Source of the DNA: Mucilaginibacter pineti | Lineage (GTDB): Bacteria; Bacteroidota; Bacteroidia; Sphingobacteriales; Sphingobacteriaceae | DNA length: 64,000 nt | Reading direction: 5' to 3' | NCBI RefSeq assembly: GCF_900101875.1 | Contig: NZ_FNAI01000015.1 | Location: forward strand, 94,202 to 158,201 | Shown: positions 42,738-52,000 of the stretch, in pieces | How positions within the stretch are numbered: position 1 is the stretch's first letter | Layout of the letters: each line of letters starts with the position of its first letter | The notes under the pieces: model-generated | What the model was told of the DNA's origin: nothing | The model's input: only the letters and a program-made list of their open reading frames with translations | Databases searched by the model: none | Program-made: the position numbers and the translations under genes

Positions 42738-45355
42738 AACAATTGCTTTAATTTTTTAGTATTCTCGACGCGCCATTTTTCATTCAGCAGATCATCAAAC
42801 AGATCGCCCTTTTTTTCGAGTCTTTCCGGCAGTGAGTCCATGGTGAACTTTCCCGGATCGAGTGTATCTTTCACTTCCTTCCAGGCAACAGGAGTAGATG
42901 CTTGCGGGTGTTTATAGGGTCGTATCGAGTAAGGCGCGGCGAGCGTGTCTGCATAATCATTTTGGCTGGGGTCGACAAATAATTTATTGCCGCGGTGTTC
43001 GACACTGACTTCGGTGGTGGCGATGTCGGGGACTTCCTTACAAACCAGGTCACAGGTCTTTTCGGCCAATTTTCTGGCTTGCGGATAGTCAAAGCCGGTG
43101 CAGGGAATGAATAGGTGAATACCTGTTTTGCCGGAGGTCTTGACGAGACTTTGTAATTTGTATTGATCGAAGACTTGTTTGGCTGCCTGTGCCGTTTTGA
43201 TCGCTTTCCCGAAATCTTCATCTGATGGATCCAGGTCAATACTGATAAAGTCCGGTTCCTGCGGGTTCGTAATCCGGGAGCTCCAGGGGTTCAGGTCGAT
43301 ATTACCCAAATTGATCAAATACAATAAAGCAGCCTCATTATTACACACCGCATAATCGATCTCATTTCTTTTGCCTTTTTTGGGGTGCCGGCGCTGATCC
43401 TGAAAGATATCCAGGTAATCCGGCTCATGGCCTTCCATATCTTTGATATAAAAGCCGGGGGCTTTGGCGCCGTCCTGTTTAATGTGTAGCGAAAGAGGGC
43501 GGTCTTTCAGGTGCCGCAGGATATAAGGACTGATCTGGTGATAGTACGTAATCAGCCTGGCTTTTGTAATACCGCGCCATAACTCCTGCTCGATGTTATT
43601 GATGGCGACAGTGTGACCGCCAAACTCAAAATCGCGTTCCGACTCGATCTTTTTGTTTTCAATCTTTGGCCAGTTGCTGTCGCTGACAGCCGCTACAGCA
43701 GCTTTTTCTTTGGGTGCTTCAACGATCTCCTGTTCCTGCTCATCGCTCAGCGGTACTTCCCGAACTACCTGCCTCGCTTTTTTATCTAGCCGCCAGCCGA
43801 GAAACGTAGCGGGTTTGCGGATGCGCCCTGTCTTTGTCCAGGTCGCGAACTCAAAATTGGCCACCAGTTCGGGTTTCACCCAATGCATTTTCGCGCCCTT
43901 CGTGTCCAGGACTTTATTGACAAAAGGTTTGTTTTCAATCTCCAACTTCTGCAGCTGCGCGAGTATGCCCGGCATTTCGCTTTGTTTGTAACCGCCGCCC
44001 GAACGGCCGATCCATTCAAATTCGCCCTCGGCGTTATAGGCACCAAATAACAGCGATTTAAAAGACCGCACTTTGTCTGATTCGGCCCAGCCGCCAATCA
44101 CGAACTCCTGGCGCTTGCGCGTCGGCGTTTTCAGCCAGCGATTGTCACGGGCGTCAGGCACATAATTGCTGTCCTTTCTTTTGGCAACAATGCCCTCCAG
44201 GTCCAGTTGGAGGGCTTGTTGGTATAGCGCTTCGCCGTCCTCAAAAGACTCACTGAAGCGCAGCACATCATTGCCTTTCACCAATTCTTTTAATAACGCT
44301 TTGCGGTCGGTTAGCGGCAGGCTCATCAAGTTATAACCATCCAGCCACAATAAATCAAAAACACAATAATTGATCGGCGTCTCGTGACCATTGAAAGTCT
44401 GCAAAGCATCAAAATCAGGCTTGCCTTCTTCATTAAAAACGACGACTTCGCCATCGAGCACGGCATCATGACCGAGTTCCTTTAATGCTTTGGCGACAGG
44501 GGGGTATTTCTTGGTATAGTCGAGCGCACTGCGTGAGTCCATCCTTACCTTCTTATTTTCAATGTAAGAGATGATGCGGTAGCCGTCCCACTTAACTTCG
44601 TATAAATAATCATCGTCGGGCACGATCTCCTTGGTGAGCGTGCAGAGCATAGGTTTGACCGATTCAGGCATCACTTTTTTGACACCTTGCTTCTTCAATT
44701 CCTCGATATCTGCTGGTTTAGTTTTCGGTTTTTCCGGTTCGCGGTTGCTTTGCCAAACTTCGACCTTATCTTTTGTCGCCATCTGCTCAATGGTCAGTTT
44801 GGATTTGACCGACTTATCTTTCAGCAGGATATCTTCCTTGGTAGCATATGGATCATCGGCTTTGATCAGTCGCCAGCCACCTTCGTATTTATCTTCTTTG
44901 AATTTGATCAGTATAAAATCGCCTTTGAGTTTATGACCGTGCAACGTGATCTTTAAAGCGTTTTTGTAATAATTGGACATCATCCAATGTTCTTTGGCTG
45001 CTTTATCTTTCAGTTTTTCATCAGTAGCCGGTTCATACCAGCCTTCATCCCAAAGAATGACAGTGCCTCCGCCGTATTGGCCCTTCGGTATGATCCCTTC
45101 AAAATCTTTATAGTCGTACGGATGATCTTCCACTGGCATTGCCAGTCGTCTTTCCTGCGGATCCATCGAGGGCCCGCGTGGCACCGCCCAGCTTTTCAGT
45201 ACGCCTTTGACCTCCAACCGGAAATCGTAATGCAGGTGCGAGGCGGCATGTTTCTGGACGACAAAAAGCAACCTGTCCGTGCCGGGCTTGCCGCCCGCCG
45301 GTTCAGCGGTTTTCTTAAAATCCCGCTTCGCCTTATATTTTTCCAGCTCTGCCAT
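42734..45355 (-). CDS. ligD: DNA ligase D (3'-phosphoesterase, ligase and polymerase domains)
   Basis: An 873-residue protein starting at MAELEKYKAKRDF (45355). The longer frame upstream is out of character. Order: phosphoesterase PE domain (residues ~30-190; LHYDFRLEV and VEDHPYDY), then an ATP-dependent ligase whose nucleotidyl Lys lies in EVKWDGYR near residue 253. A C-terminal polymerase domain has SIDLDPSDEDF and SGKTGIH. It repairs double-strand breaks with Ku. This PE-Lig-Pol order is common in Bacteroidota. It heads a tight minus-strand operon. Confidence 0.95.
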   Translation of the reverse strand: MAELEKYKAKRDFKKTAEPAGGKPGTDRLLFVVQKHAASHLHYDFRLEVKGVLKSWAVPRGPSMDPQERRLAMPVEDHPYDYKDFEGIIPKGQYGGGTVILWDEGWYEPATDEKLKDKAAKEHWMMSNYYKNALKITLHGHKLKGDFILIKFKEDKYEGGWRLIKADDPYATKEDILLKDKSVKSKLTIEQMATKDKVEVWQSNREPEKPKTKPADIEELKKQGVKKVMPESVKPMLCTLTKEIVPDDDYLYEVKWDGYRIISYIENKKVRMDSRSALDYTKKYPPVAKALKELGHDAVLDGEVVVFNEEGKPDFDALQTFNGHETPINYCVFDLLWLDGYNLMSLPLTDRKALLKELVKGNDVLRFSESFEDGEALYQQALQLDLEGIVAKRKDSNYVPDARDNRWLKTPTRKRQEFVIGGWAESDKVRSFKSLLFGAYNAEGEFEWIGRSGGGYKQSEMPGILAQLQKLEIENKPFVNKVLDTKGAKMHWVKPELVANFEFATWTKTGRIRKPATFLGWRLDKKARQVVREVPLSDEQEQEIVEAPKEKAAVAAVSDSNWPKIENKKIESERDFEFGGHTVAINNIEQELWRGITKARLITYYHQISPYILRHLKDRPLSLHIKQDGAKAPGFYIKDMEGHEPDYLDIFQDQRRHPKKGKRNEIDYAVCNNEAALLYLINLGNIDLNPWSSRITNPQEPDFISIDLDPSDEDFGKAIKTAQAAKQVFDQYKLQSLVKTSGKTGIHLFIPCTGFDYPQARKLAEKTCDLVCKEVPDIATTEVSVEHRGNKLFVDPSQNDYADTLAAPYSIRPYKHPQASTPVAWKEVKDTLDPGKFTMDSLPERLEKKGDLFDDLLNEKWRVENTKKLKQLL

Positions 45356-45362
45356 AAGTACA

Positions 45363-45551
45363 TCAGGAATGCGCCTTACGCTGATTTTTGTAAACAGCGG
45401 GCTCGGCGCCGTTGTTCTTGCCGTCCGCGGTTTCGAGGGCCGGGTGCGGCACGTTCGTTGGTTCAAACGTTTTGACATCGGCTTGCAGATCCTGCTGACT
45501 CAAGTGGTCCTTGTCTCGATTCTTACCGGCTTTATGTTTAATCTCTTTCAT
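45363..45551 (-). CDS. Small unknown charged protein upstream of ligD
   Basis: A 62-residue strongly hydrophilic protein (MKEIKHKAGKNRDKDHLS), likely disordered, ending 7 bp before the ligD start. Its start overlaps the preceding DUF3606 stop (45548-45551). Not recognised, but the coupling supports a real gene. Confidence 0.55.
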   Translation of the reverse strand: MKEIKHKAGKNRDKDHLSQQDLQADVKTFEPTNVPHPALETADGKNNGAEPAVYKNQRKAHS

Positions 45552-45733
45552 GCCGTTTTTGGTTTATTTAATTCACGCTTTACACTCGGTGCATCCGCAC
45601 CTGCCGCCAGCACTGCTGCCTTCAGCCTCGCTTGGGATACGCCGAATTCACTGGCCCAGAATTCTAATGCATAAGCATCATCGATATCCACTGACCGGGT
45701 ATCGGTCGCGGTCTTTTTCGCTCTTCGGATCAT
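45548..45733 (-). CDS. DUF3606 small protein
   Basis: A 61-residue protein. The motif ALEFWASEFGVSQARLKAAV matches the DUF3606 family of ~60-residue proteins found in many soil bacteria. Function unknown. It is the first gene of the LigD operon; the terminator at 45746-45767 lies just upstream on the same strand. Confidence 0.75.
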   Translation of the reverse strand: MIRRAKKTATDTRSVDIDDAYALEFWASEFGVSQARLKAAVLAAGADAPSVKRELNKPKTA

Positions 45734-45745
45734 GTTATATTGATG

Positions 45746-45767
45746 AAAAAGCCCCTTGCGGGGCTTT
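45746..45767 (-). terminator. Rho-independent terminator
   Basis: Perfect 8-bp stem AAAGCCCC/GGGGCTTT around a 4-base loop (GCAA on the minus strand). On the minus strand it is followed by TTCAT, so it ends the small gene at 45770-45943, just before the ligD operon. Confidence 0.7.
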
Positions 45768-45769
45768 CG

Positions 45770-45943
45770 TTATTTCTTTCCTTCGAGTTTCTTTTCGACC
45801 GCAGCCCGCTTATTGCTGCCGGCTGACTGTTTAGCTGCTTCTACTTTTTTCGCAGTATTTCCTTCTTTTCTTGCCTCGTATTTTAATTCATGTGGTTGCT
45901 CCGATACGGAGTTCCTTTCCACTTTTGCGCCTTTTGTTGCCAT
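45770..45943 (-). CDS. Small basic unknown protein (57 aa)
   Basis: MATKGAKVERNSVSEQPHEL... ends in a run of Lys, Glu and Ala (VEAAKQSAGSNKRAAVEKKL). It is highly charged with no membrane segment. A terminator directly follows. It is probably a DNA-associated or stress protein, but nothing proves this. Confidence 0.55.
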   Translation of the reverse strand: MATKGAKVERNSVSEQPHELKYEARKEGNTAKKVEAAKQSAGSNKRAAVEKKLEGKK

Positions 45944-46077
45944 ATATTGTTCATTTTAGATGTAATTGATTAACAAGGGATACAACAGATGGTTTTAACA
46001 GGTAAGCAAACAATTATCTTTTAAGAAGAAAATAGCGAACCAAAATCGTTAAGGTTTGTTCCGATAAAAAAGTAGTT

Positions 46078-46329
46078 ATGAAAAGTCCATTTAAGAAAGA
46101 TAGTCAGGCCGGCTTGATCATCGGTGCCATCGTTGCCGGCACTTTAGCTGCCGGTGCTGGCATTTGGTTTTATTTGCGCGGTAAACGCGCCGCCGAAGCC
46201 GAGGCTTATCGCCTGGAACATGCGCAGGATTATCTGAAAAAGAAAGAAAAGAAAAAGAAAAAGCATAAAACGGGATTGAACGAATTAGAAGCTATCGTAC
46301 AACACCAGCCGGAACAAGAAAAAGAATAA
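46078..46329 (+). CDS. Small single-pass membrane protein (YtxH-like)
   Basis: An 83-residue protein with one N-terminal membrane helix (residues ~12-30, AGLIIGAIVAGTLAAGAG) and a charged C-terminal domain with a long lysine run (KKKEKKKKKHK). This looks like YtxH-type stress proteins. Role unknown. Confidence 0.6.
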   Translation: MKSPFKKDSQAGLIIGAIVAGTLAAGAGIWFYLRGKRAAEAEAYRLEHAQDYLKKKEKKKKKHKTGLNELEAIVQHQPEQEKE

Positions 46330-46360
46330 CAGTGCCTGGAACTGGGTCACTGCCTGGCGC

Positions 46361-46786
46361 CTAATGGTTTACCCGGTCAAGGCCACTGTTGATACCCGAG
46401 CGGATCATATTACTATAGCCGTCATCCGGCAATAATGCCGCATAATGCAGTGCTAACCGGTAGTTTTCATTTGCCTGAACGTAATCCTGCAGATCTTCAT
46501 GGCATTTAGCGATATTCAGGTACAGCGACGGATAAACGTGTTCGATTTCAGGTTCATCTGATTGCAAAGCGAATTGCAGGGCGGTTTCGTCCCACTGCAA
46601 TTTATCTTCGGGGCTGGCCTGATGTCGCGCCATATAGTGGGCGGCGACGAATTTTTCGCTCGGGTTAATGGCTTGTTCCCAGGCTTGTAAAAATAAGGCC
46701 GCCGCTTCAGCCGGTTTGGCTTCGCCTTCCAATAGCATCCCTTGTGCGCAAAGTTTATTTATCGGGTTTCCGGGATCAAATTGCAT
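46361..46786 (-). CDS. TPR-like helical protein
   Basis: A 141-residue all-helical protein whose pattern (AAALFLQAWEQA ... YPSLYLNIAKCHEDL ... ANENYRLALHYA) fits tetratricopeptide repeats. Domain assignment is by pattern. Adjacent on the same strand to the gene at 46796, whose stop is 9 bp upstream of its start. Role unknown. Confidence 0.65.
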   Translation of the reverse strand: MQFDPGNPINKLCAQGMLLEGEAKPAEAAALFLQAWEQAINPSEKFVAAHYMARHQASPEDKLQWDETALQFALQSDEPEIEHVYPSLYLNIAKCHEDLQDYVQANENYRLALHYAALLPDDGYSNMIRSGINSGLDRVNH

Positions 46787-46795
46787 AACGTTTAA

Positions 46796-47173
46796 CTAAT
46801 TAAATAAAGCTGTACTTTTTGGTGTGATTTTCCCAATTCTGTGATCCTTAGCGGTTACCAGTTCACAAAGCTGGTTTGCGGCAGTTTCAAAGTCTTCGTG
46901 GGCATCACTCAACAGCAACCAGTCACTTTCGGTGGCATGATCCTCAAAGTCAAAACCCGTAATAGCTGGAATTTCGGATTTAAGGCTATCGTGGTACTCT
47001 TTTTTGGTAGAGATCCAAATGCCGTTATGCTGCGGGTTCTTCCTGGTTTTGCGAAAGATCAGGACGTTTTTACCATTCGCATAAATCAAAAACATTCCGA
47101 TAACCGGCAGGACGACTACATGAGCTGGCAGGTAATCCAGCAAAAACTCAAAGGGCATCGGTTTGTTAATCAT
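46796..47173 (-). CDS. Unknown protein
   Basis: About 125 residues from MINKPMPFEFLLDYL (47173). A mixed fold with a hydrophobic beginning and the phrase YANGKNVLIFRKTRKNPQHNGIWIS. Not recognised; a YjbR-like fold is possible but unproven. Upstream of the TPR-like gene. Divergent from the DUF5655 gene, with starts 29 bp apart. Confidence 0.55.
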   Translation of the reverse strand: MINKPMPFEFLLDYLPAHVVVLPVIGMFLIYANGKNVLIFRKTRKNPQHNGIWISTKKEYHDSLKSEIPAITGFDFEDHATESDWLLLSDAHEDFETAANQLCELVTAKDHRIGKITPKSTALFN

Positions 47174-47201
47174 AGGCGTAAATTTAATAAAATATGAGAT
47201 C

Positions 47202-47603
47202 ATGGGCTGGACATGTCCTAAATGTGAGCGTGAATTACCCTGGGCGGATTACCGGCATAATTGCGAGCGCGTCAGCTTAGATAGCTTATTCGAGGGACGG
47301 TCCGAGGAATTAGTATTGGTCTTTGATAAAATTTTAGCCGAAGTAGCTGACTGGCCCAAAGTCGTTATCAGTACGACACCCAATTGTATTGTGTTTTACA
47401 GGCGGGCGGGTTTTCTGATCATCCGGCCGATGAAAAAATGGCTGGATATCAAATTTTATTCCAGAGCTGCGCACCCGGAAAAACCGGTCATTAAAAGTGC
47501 GCCTGCTGGTAAAAAGTTCGAGAACCATATCCGGGTAGACACACTTGATGACCTGCGGCCGGCGCTATTCAAGTACATCAGGGAATCCTATGATTTGATT
47601 TAG
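47202..47603 (+). CDS. DUF5655 domain protein with N-terminal zinc-ribbon-like motif
   Basis: A 133-residue protein starting MGWTCPKCERELPWADYRHNC. C-P-x-C at residues 5-8 and another Cys/His pair make a small zinc-binding motif. The rest (TTPNCIVFYRRAGFLIIRP, IKFYSRAAHP) matches the DUF5655 pattern. Function unknown. Start at ATG 47202 gives the compact N-terminal motif. Confidence 0.65.
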   Translation: MGWTCPKCERELPWADYRHNCERVSLDSLFEGRSEELVLVFDKILAEVADWPKVVISTTPNCIVFYRRAGFLIIRPMKKWLDIKFYSRAAHPEKPVIKSAPAGKKFENHIRVDTLDDLRPALFKYIRESYDLI

Positions 47604-47709
47604 GATATCCCGGCGTCAAACCGATTGATACGGATATCACCATTTATTTCTCATTACCAAGTAGAAATTGTAGTTAGCAAAGTTTGTGTGAAGTCCGGGC
47701 CAGCGATCC

Positions 47710-48651
47710 TTAAATGACGATTGGAACAATATGTTTCGGCTTGTTTTTAAGGACTTTCTCAGGAATGACTTCTTTAATTTCCTTTTCTAAAAGGCTGATC
47801 AGCTTTCGCTTGATGTATCCCCGGTGTACGATCAGACTGATTTGTCGCATGGGTGCCGGTGCTTTGAAATATCGCAGTTGTTTTTTCTGCTGATGATCAC
47901 CGTTCAACACCGCCAGCTCAGGTAGTATGGTAATTCCATCATTGGTATCAACCATTCGCTTCAGCGTTTCGATGCTCCCTGATTCATAGGTGATCTGGTT
48001 ATTCAAATCATGCGCCTTTTTCAGTTCACATAAATTCTCGATCTGGCTGCGCAGGCAATGGCTTTCTTCCAGCAGCCAGAGTCTGTCGGTATCAATGTCA
48101 GACGGAAGCAGGTATACCTTTTTTTCTGTGGACGAATCCTTCGCGACAAAAGCAAGCAGCTCTTCGTAAAACAGGGGAATTTCGTTGATGCCGCTCTCAT
48201 TAAGCGGCGTAGCCAAAATGCCGACGTCTATTTTCCCTTGCCTCAGATAGGAAACAATCGTCGGAGTGATGAGCTCGCTGATCACCAACCTCACTTTCGG
48301 ATACCGCCGGGTAAAAACAGGTAATAATAGAGGAAGTAAATAGGGCGCCAGGGTCGGGATAATACCAATCCGAAGTTCACCCGCGATAACCCCTGTTTTA
48401 AAGCTCGCCAATTGGTCCAGCACCTCGCATTCAGCAAGGATCCGCCTGGCCTGCTCTATGACTTCTGCACCATGCTCGGTTGGAATTAACGGCTGTTTAC
48501 TACGGTCAAATATACGCAGCCCGAGTTCATCCTCAGCCTTTTGTAACTGCATGCTCAACGTTGGCTGTGAGACAAAACAGTGTTCCGCAGCAACGGAAAA
48601 GTGCCGGTAGGTGTCTAAAGAGATAATGTATTTAAGCTGGATAAGGGTCAT
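47710..48651 (-). CDS. oxyR: OxyR-like LysR-type peroxide regulator
   Basis: A 313-residue LysR regulator starting at MTLIQLKYIISLDTYRHFS (48651). The N-terminal winged helix (residues 1-60) is followed by a substrate domain in which LLEESHCLRSQIENLC carries the two cysteines expected in OxyR (C and C about nine residues apart). It senses peroxide through that disulphide. The gene lies downstream of, and in the same direction as, katG, so it probably controls katG and itself. Confidence 0.88.
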   Translation of the reverse strand: MTLIQLKYIISLDTYRHFSVAAEHCFVSQPTLSMQLQKAEDELGLRIFDRSKQPLIPTEHGAEVIEQARRILAECEVLDQLASFKTGVIAGELRIGIIPTLAPYLLPLLLPVFTRRYPKVRLVISELITPTIVSYLRQGKIDVGILATPLNESGINEIPLFYEELLAFVAKDSSTEKKVYLLPSDIDTDRLWLLEESHCLRSQIENLCELKKAHDLNNQITYESGSIETLKRMVDTNDGITILPELAVLNGDHQQKKQLRYFKAPAPMRQISLIVHRGYIKRKLISLLEKEIKEVIPEKVLKNKPKHIVPIVI

Positions 48652-48823
48652 ACTTATCAATAATAATTATGAGATTGCAAATTAGATTGATTTTATCAAT
48701 ACTGCAAGCCTTATCGTGTTTTTAGTTTTTCGAAGCGGTTTTATTGCTTCACGGTGTCATTAGATATAGGAATCGTAGGTATGTTTAACTGGTGTGGGGT
48801 TAATTACATTAATATGGTAAAAT

Positions 48824-48886
48824 AAAAAGGCCCGGACCATTGTCAAACGCCGCTTATAAAAGGCGGCGAATAACATGGACCGGACC
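48824..48886 (-). terminator. Long branched hairpin terminator downstream of katG
   Basis: On the minus strand the outer stem pairs GGTCCGGTCCAT with ATGGTCCGGGCC (one mismatch, one wobble). An inner hairpin CGCCGC/GCGGCG lies between them. The stem is followed by TTTTTATTTT. It lies 40 bp past the katG stop, so it ends the katG message before oxyR. Confidence 0.65.
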
Positions 48887-48925
48887 AATTTTTCAAATTA
48901 AGTTATCAGCCAATTTTGGCAAGCA

Positions 48926-51202
48926 TCAGGCTAAATCAAATCGATCAAGATTCATTACTTTAACCCACGCCGCTGCAAAATCCTGCACGAATTTTTCCTG
49001 CCCGTCCGCGCTGGCATAGGCCTCAGCCACGGCACGCAGTTCTGCATTTGAGCCTACCACAAGATCGGCACGGGTTGCTGTCCACTTCAGCTCACCTGAG
49101 CTACGGTCCCGGCCCTCATAGAGTTCGTTGTCCGCTGTCAATGCTTTCCAGGCAGTTCGCATATCCAAAAGATTGATGAAGAAGTCATTCGTTAACTGAC
49201 CCGGCCTTTGCGTGAATACGCCGTGTTTTGAGCCATCAAAATTCGTATCCAGGACACGTAAGCCGCCCATCAGCACCGTAAGTTCCGGTGCGCTCAGCGT
49301 AAGCAGCTGAGCTTTGTCAATGAGCATGGCTTCCGTTGCCGCCGGGATTTTAGAACTACGGTAGTTTCGGAAACCATCAGCAGCGGGTTCCAAATGACTG
49401 AAAGACTCCACATCGGTATTTTCCTGTGACGCGTCCATCCTTCCTGGAGTGAAAGGCACCGTGATCGTTTGTCCGGCCGCTTTAGCTGCCTGCTCAACAC
49501 CTGCACTGCCCGCCAGGACGATCAGATCGGCCAGCGAAATTTTCTTGCCATCGGCCTGCGAATTATTAAACTCTGCCTGTATGCCTTCTAAAATATTCAA
49601 ACCGCGCTGCAGCAATTCAGGATTATTTGCCTGCCAGTATTTTTGAGGCGCTAAACGTATACGCGCGCCGTTTGCGCCGCCGCGTTTATCCGAGCCACGG
49701 AAAGTTGAGGCAGATGCCCAGGCAATAAAAACTACCTCGCCAACAGTCAACCCTGACGCCAATACTTTTTCTTTCAACGCGGTAATATCCATTTCGTTTA
49801 CCAGCGTGTGATCAACCGCAGGGATCGGATCCTGCCAAAGCAATATCTCTTGAGGAACATCGGGTCCGACATATTTCGAGCGTGGCCCCATATCACGGTG
49901 CGTCAGTTTAAACCAGGCACGGGCAAAAGCGTCTGCAAAGGCATCCGGATTCTCCAAAAAGTTTCGTGAGATCTTCTCATAAACCGGGTCTACCCTTAGA
50001 GCAAGATCGGTGGTCAGCATCGTTGGCAGCCATTTTTTCGTTTGATCGAAGGCGTCCGGAATAATAGCCTCGGCATCTTTCGCCTGCCATTGGTGCGCAC
50101 CGCCCGGACTTTTAACCAGTTCCCATTCGTAAGCGAACAAGTTTTCAAAGAAATTATTGCTCCATTGGGTCGGCGTTTTTGTCCAGGTCACTTCCAGGCC
50201 GCTGGTGATCGTATGCGCACCAACGCCGCTTCCATAACTATTGTTCCAGCCCAGTCCCTGTGACTCCAGGCCGGCTGATTCCGGTTCTTTTCCTACGTGT
50301 TCAGCTGATGCGGCACCGTGCGTTTTGCCGAAGCTATGACCGCCGGCAATTAGTGCAACGGTTTCCTCATCATTCATCGCCATACGAGCGAAGACATCCC
50401 GCGTATCTATGGCTGCCAGCAGCGGATCAGGATTGCCATCCGGACCTTCCGGATTAATATAGATCAGGCCCATTTGGGTCGCCGCAAGCGGGTTTTCCAG
50501 GTTTCGGGAGTGAACATCGCCGTCGGCATCATCATCTGATACCAGTACGCCGTGGCCCTCGACAACACCGGGAGACCCGTGTGCGTAACGCTTGTCACCG
50601 CCCAGCCAGGTATTTTCCGAGCCCCAGTAAACTGATTCATCCGGTTCCCAGGCATCTACTCGTCCCCCGGCAAAACCGAAAGTTTTGAACCCCATGGATT
50701 CAAGCGCAACATTGCCCGCCAAAATAAGCAGGTCGGCCCAGGAAAGGTTGCGCCCGTATTTTTGCTTAACCGGCCATAAGAGCCTTCGCGCCTTGTCGAG
50801 GCTAACGTTGTCCGGCCAGCTGTTCAATGGCGCAAAGCGCTGCAGGCCGGCTCCCGCACCACCACGTCCATCACCAACCCGATAAGTACCGGCGCTATGC
50901 CAGGCCATACGGATAAATAATCCACCGTAATGGCCAAAATCCGCTGGCCACCAGTCCTGAGAATCGGTCATCAGGGCGTGAAGATCACTTTTTACCGCTT
51001 CCAGGTCCAAAGTTTTAAATGCTTCAGCATAGTTAAAATCGGGTCCATAAGGATTCGAGTTCGTTGACGGCTGTCGCAGGATATTTAATTTTAACTGGTT
51101 AGGCCACCAGTCCGGGTTCCTTGTGCCGCCATCGGCGACGGTGGACTTCATACTGCCGTTATGAAACGGGCATTTGCTGATATCATTACCTTCTGTTTCC
51201 AT
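48926..51202 (-). CDS. katG: Catalase-peroxidase KatG
   Basis: A 758-residue bifunctional heme enzyme. The distal pocket is RMAWHSAGTYR (Arg, Trp, His) and the proximal His lies in GGHSFGKTHGAA. Two halves of about 380 residues, the second non-catalytic, make up the normal length. The beginning has CPFHNGSMKS typical of the family. It removes hydrogen peroxide. The promoter at 51263-51294 and the neighbouring oxyR indicate peroxide control. Confidence 0.96.
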   Translation of the reverse strand: METEGNDISKCPFHNGSMKSTVADGGTRNPDWWPNQLKLNILRQPSTNSNPYGPDFNYAEAFKTLDLEAVKSDLHALMTDSQDWWPADFGHYGGLFIRMAWHSAGTYRVGDGRGGAGAGLQRFAPLNSWPDNVSLDKARRLLWPVKQKYGRNLSWADLLILAGNVALESMGFKTFGFAGGRVDAWEPDESVYWGSENTWLGGDKRYAHGSPGVVEGHGVLVSDDDADGDVHSRNLENPLAATQMGLIYINPEGPDGNPDPLLAAIDTRDVFARMAMNDEETVALIAGGHSFGKTHGAASAEHVGKEPESAGLESQGLGWNNSYGSGVGAHTITSGLEVTWTKTPTQWSNNFFENLFAYEWELVKSPGGAHQWQAKDAEAIIPDAFDQTKKWLPTMLTTDLALRVDPVYEKISRNFLENPDAFADAFARAWFKLTHRDMGPRSKYVGPDVPQEILLWQDPIPAVDHTLVNEMDITALKEKVLASGLTVGEVVFIAWASASTFRGSDKRGGANGARIRLAPQKYWQANNPELLQRGLNILEGIQAEFNNSQADGKKISLADLIVLAGSAGVEQAAKAAGQTITVPFTPGRMDASQENTDVESFSHLEPAADGFRNYRSSKIPAATEAMLIDKAQLLTLSAPELTVLMGGLRVLDTNFDGSKHGVFTQRPGQLTNDFFINLLDMRTAWKALTADNELYEGRDRSSGELKWTATRADLVVGSNAELRAVAEAYASADGQEKFVQDFAAAWVKVMNLDRFDLA

Positions 51203-51262
51203 TTTATAAATTGATTAATAGATTTGATGATTTGATTGTGTTTTTTTAATTATTAGATAGGG

Positions 51263-51294
51263 TAAAAGTAGAGGGACCCGGTAGGTATTCAAAA
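51263..51294 (-). promoter_or_regulatory. Predicted katG promoter
   Basis: Minus strand: TTTTG (51290-51294), a 19-base spacer, then TACTTTTA (51263-51270), close to TAnnTTTG. About 60 bases ahead of the katG start. It would be the target of OxyR activation from just upstream. Confidence 0.5.
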
Positions 51295-51387
51295 TCATTT
51301 AATCTTATCAGGTCATAAGAAAAAACTATCGGAGGGTATCATTTCTTTTTTTATATTTAATACTTTGCTCGCAAAATATGAATTGTT

Positions 51388-51870
51388 ATGACGGACCATA
51401 CTGGTTTTAATTGCATCGTAAAAGTGCCCCACGATATGGATGGAGGTCTGCGCCAACAATTTATCAAACTGGTGACGGAGGGTGGGCAAATTCAGGAAGC
51501 ATACGTGAAAGTGGGCCTGCACCGCGCAGGACTCGTAGGTATGATCGTTAGTGAAAATACGGTAATCGCAACTTGCTGCCTGAAAAATCCCACGGATAGC
51601 TATAAACAGGGGGTTTTTAAATCCGCGATGGCACCGGAACTGCCCGGTTCCTATCCTTTTGAACTGGGCTATATTGCGACACATCCCAACTATGGCGGAC
51701 AAGGGCATTGCCAAACCTTGCTCCGGAGTTTTATGCCCTTAGTACAGCAAAAGACAATGTTCAGTACCACCCGTAAGCCAGAGATGGTGCATATCCTCAA
51801 AAAATTCGGTTTTATTAAAACAGGACAGGTGTACAAGCGTGACCTGGAGTTATATTTACGGGAATTATAG
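51388..51870 (+). CDS. GNAT family acetyltransferase
   Basis: A 160-residue GNAT protein: strand GLVGMIVSENTVIATCCL, then ELGYIATHPNYGGQGHCQTLL, the acetyl-CoA loop (Q/G-x-G-x-G/C). The C-terminal MVHILKKFGFIKTGQVYKRD is also usual. Substrate unknown. The start ATG at 51388 gives a complete domain. Confidence 0.82.
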   Translation: MTDHTGFNCIVKVPHDMDGGLRQQFIKLVTEGGQIQEAYVKVGLHRAGLVGMIVSENTVIATCCLKNPTDSYKQGVFKSAMAPELPGSYPFELGYIATHPNYGGQGHCQTLLRSFMPLVQQKTMFSTTRKPEMVHILKKFGFIKTGQVYKRDLELYLREL

Positions 51871-52000
51871 AAATCAGTTGATCAGCGCTTTTGTACCGGA
51901 CGATCATTTGCCGGGGCTGTTGACATACTAGACTGGTTACCCCATTGCACATCTTTAGCATACTAATGCGCAGGTAACCATAGATGCTCGCGCCAGCTGA

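Noticed and set aside
46841..47197. 118-residue plus-strand frame over the gene at 46796-47173
   Set aside because: The minus-strand product has better composition and a plausible start and neighbours; the plus-strand one is unlikely.
51950..51968. TTTAGCATACTAATGC near the end of the GNAT gene, resembling the palindromic operators
   Set aside because: The half-sites point the other way and are too close together; spacing and order do not match.
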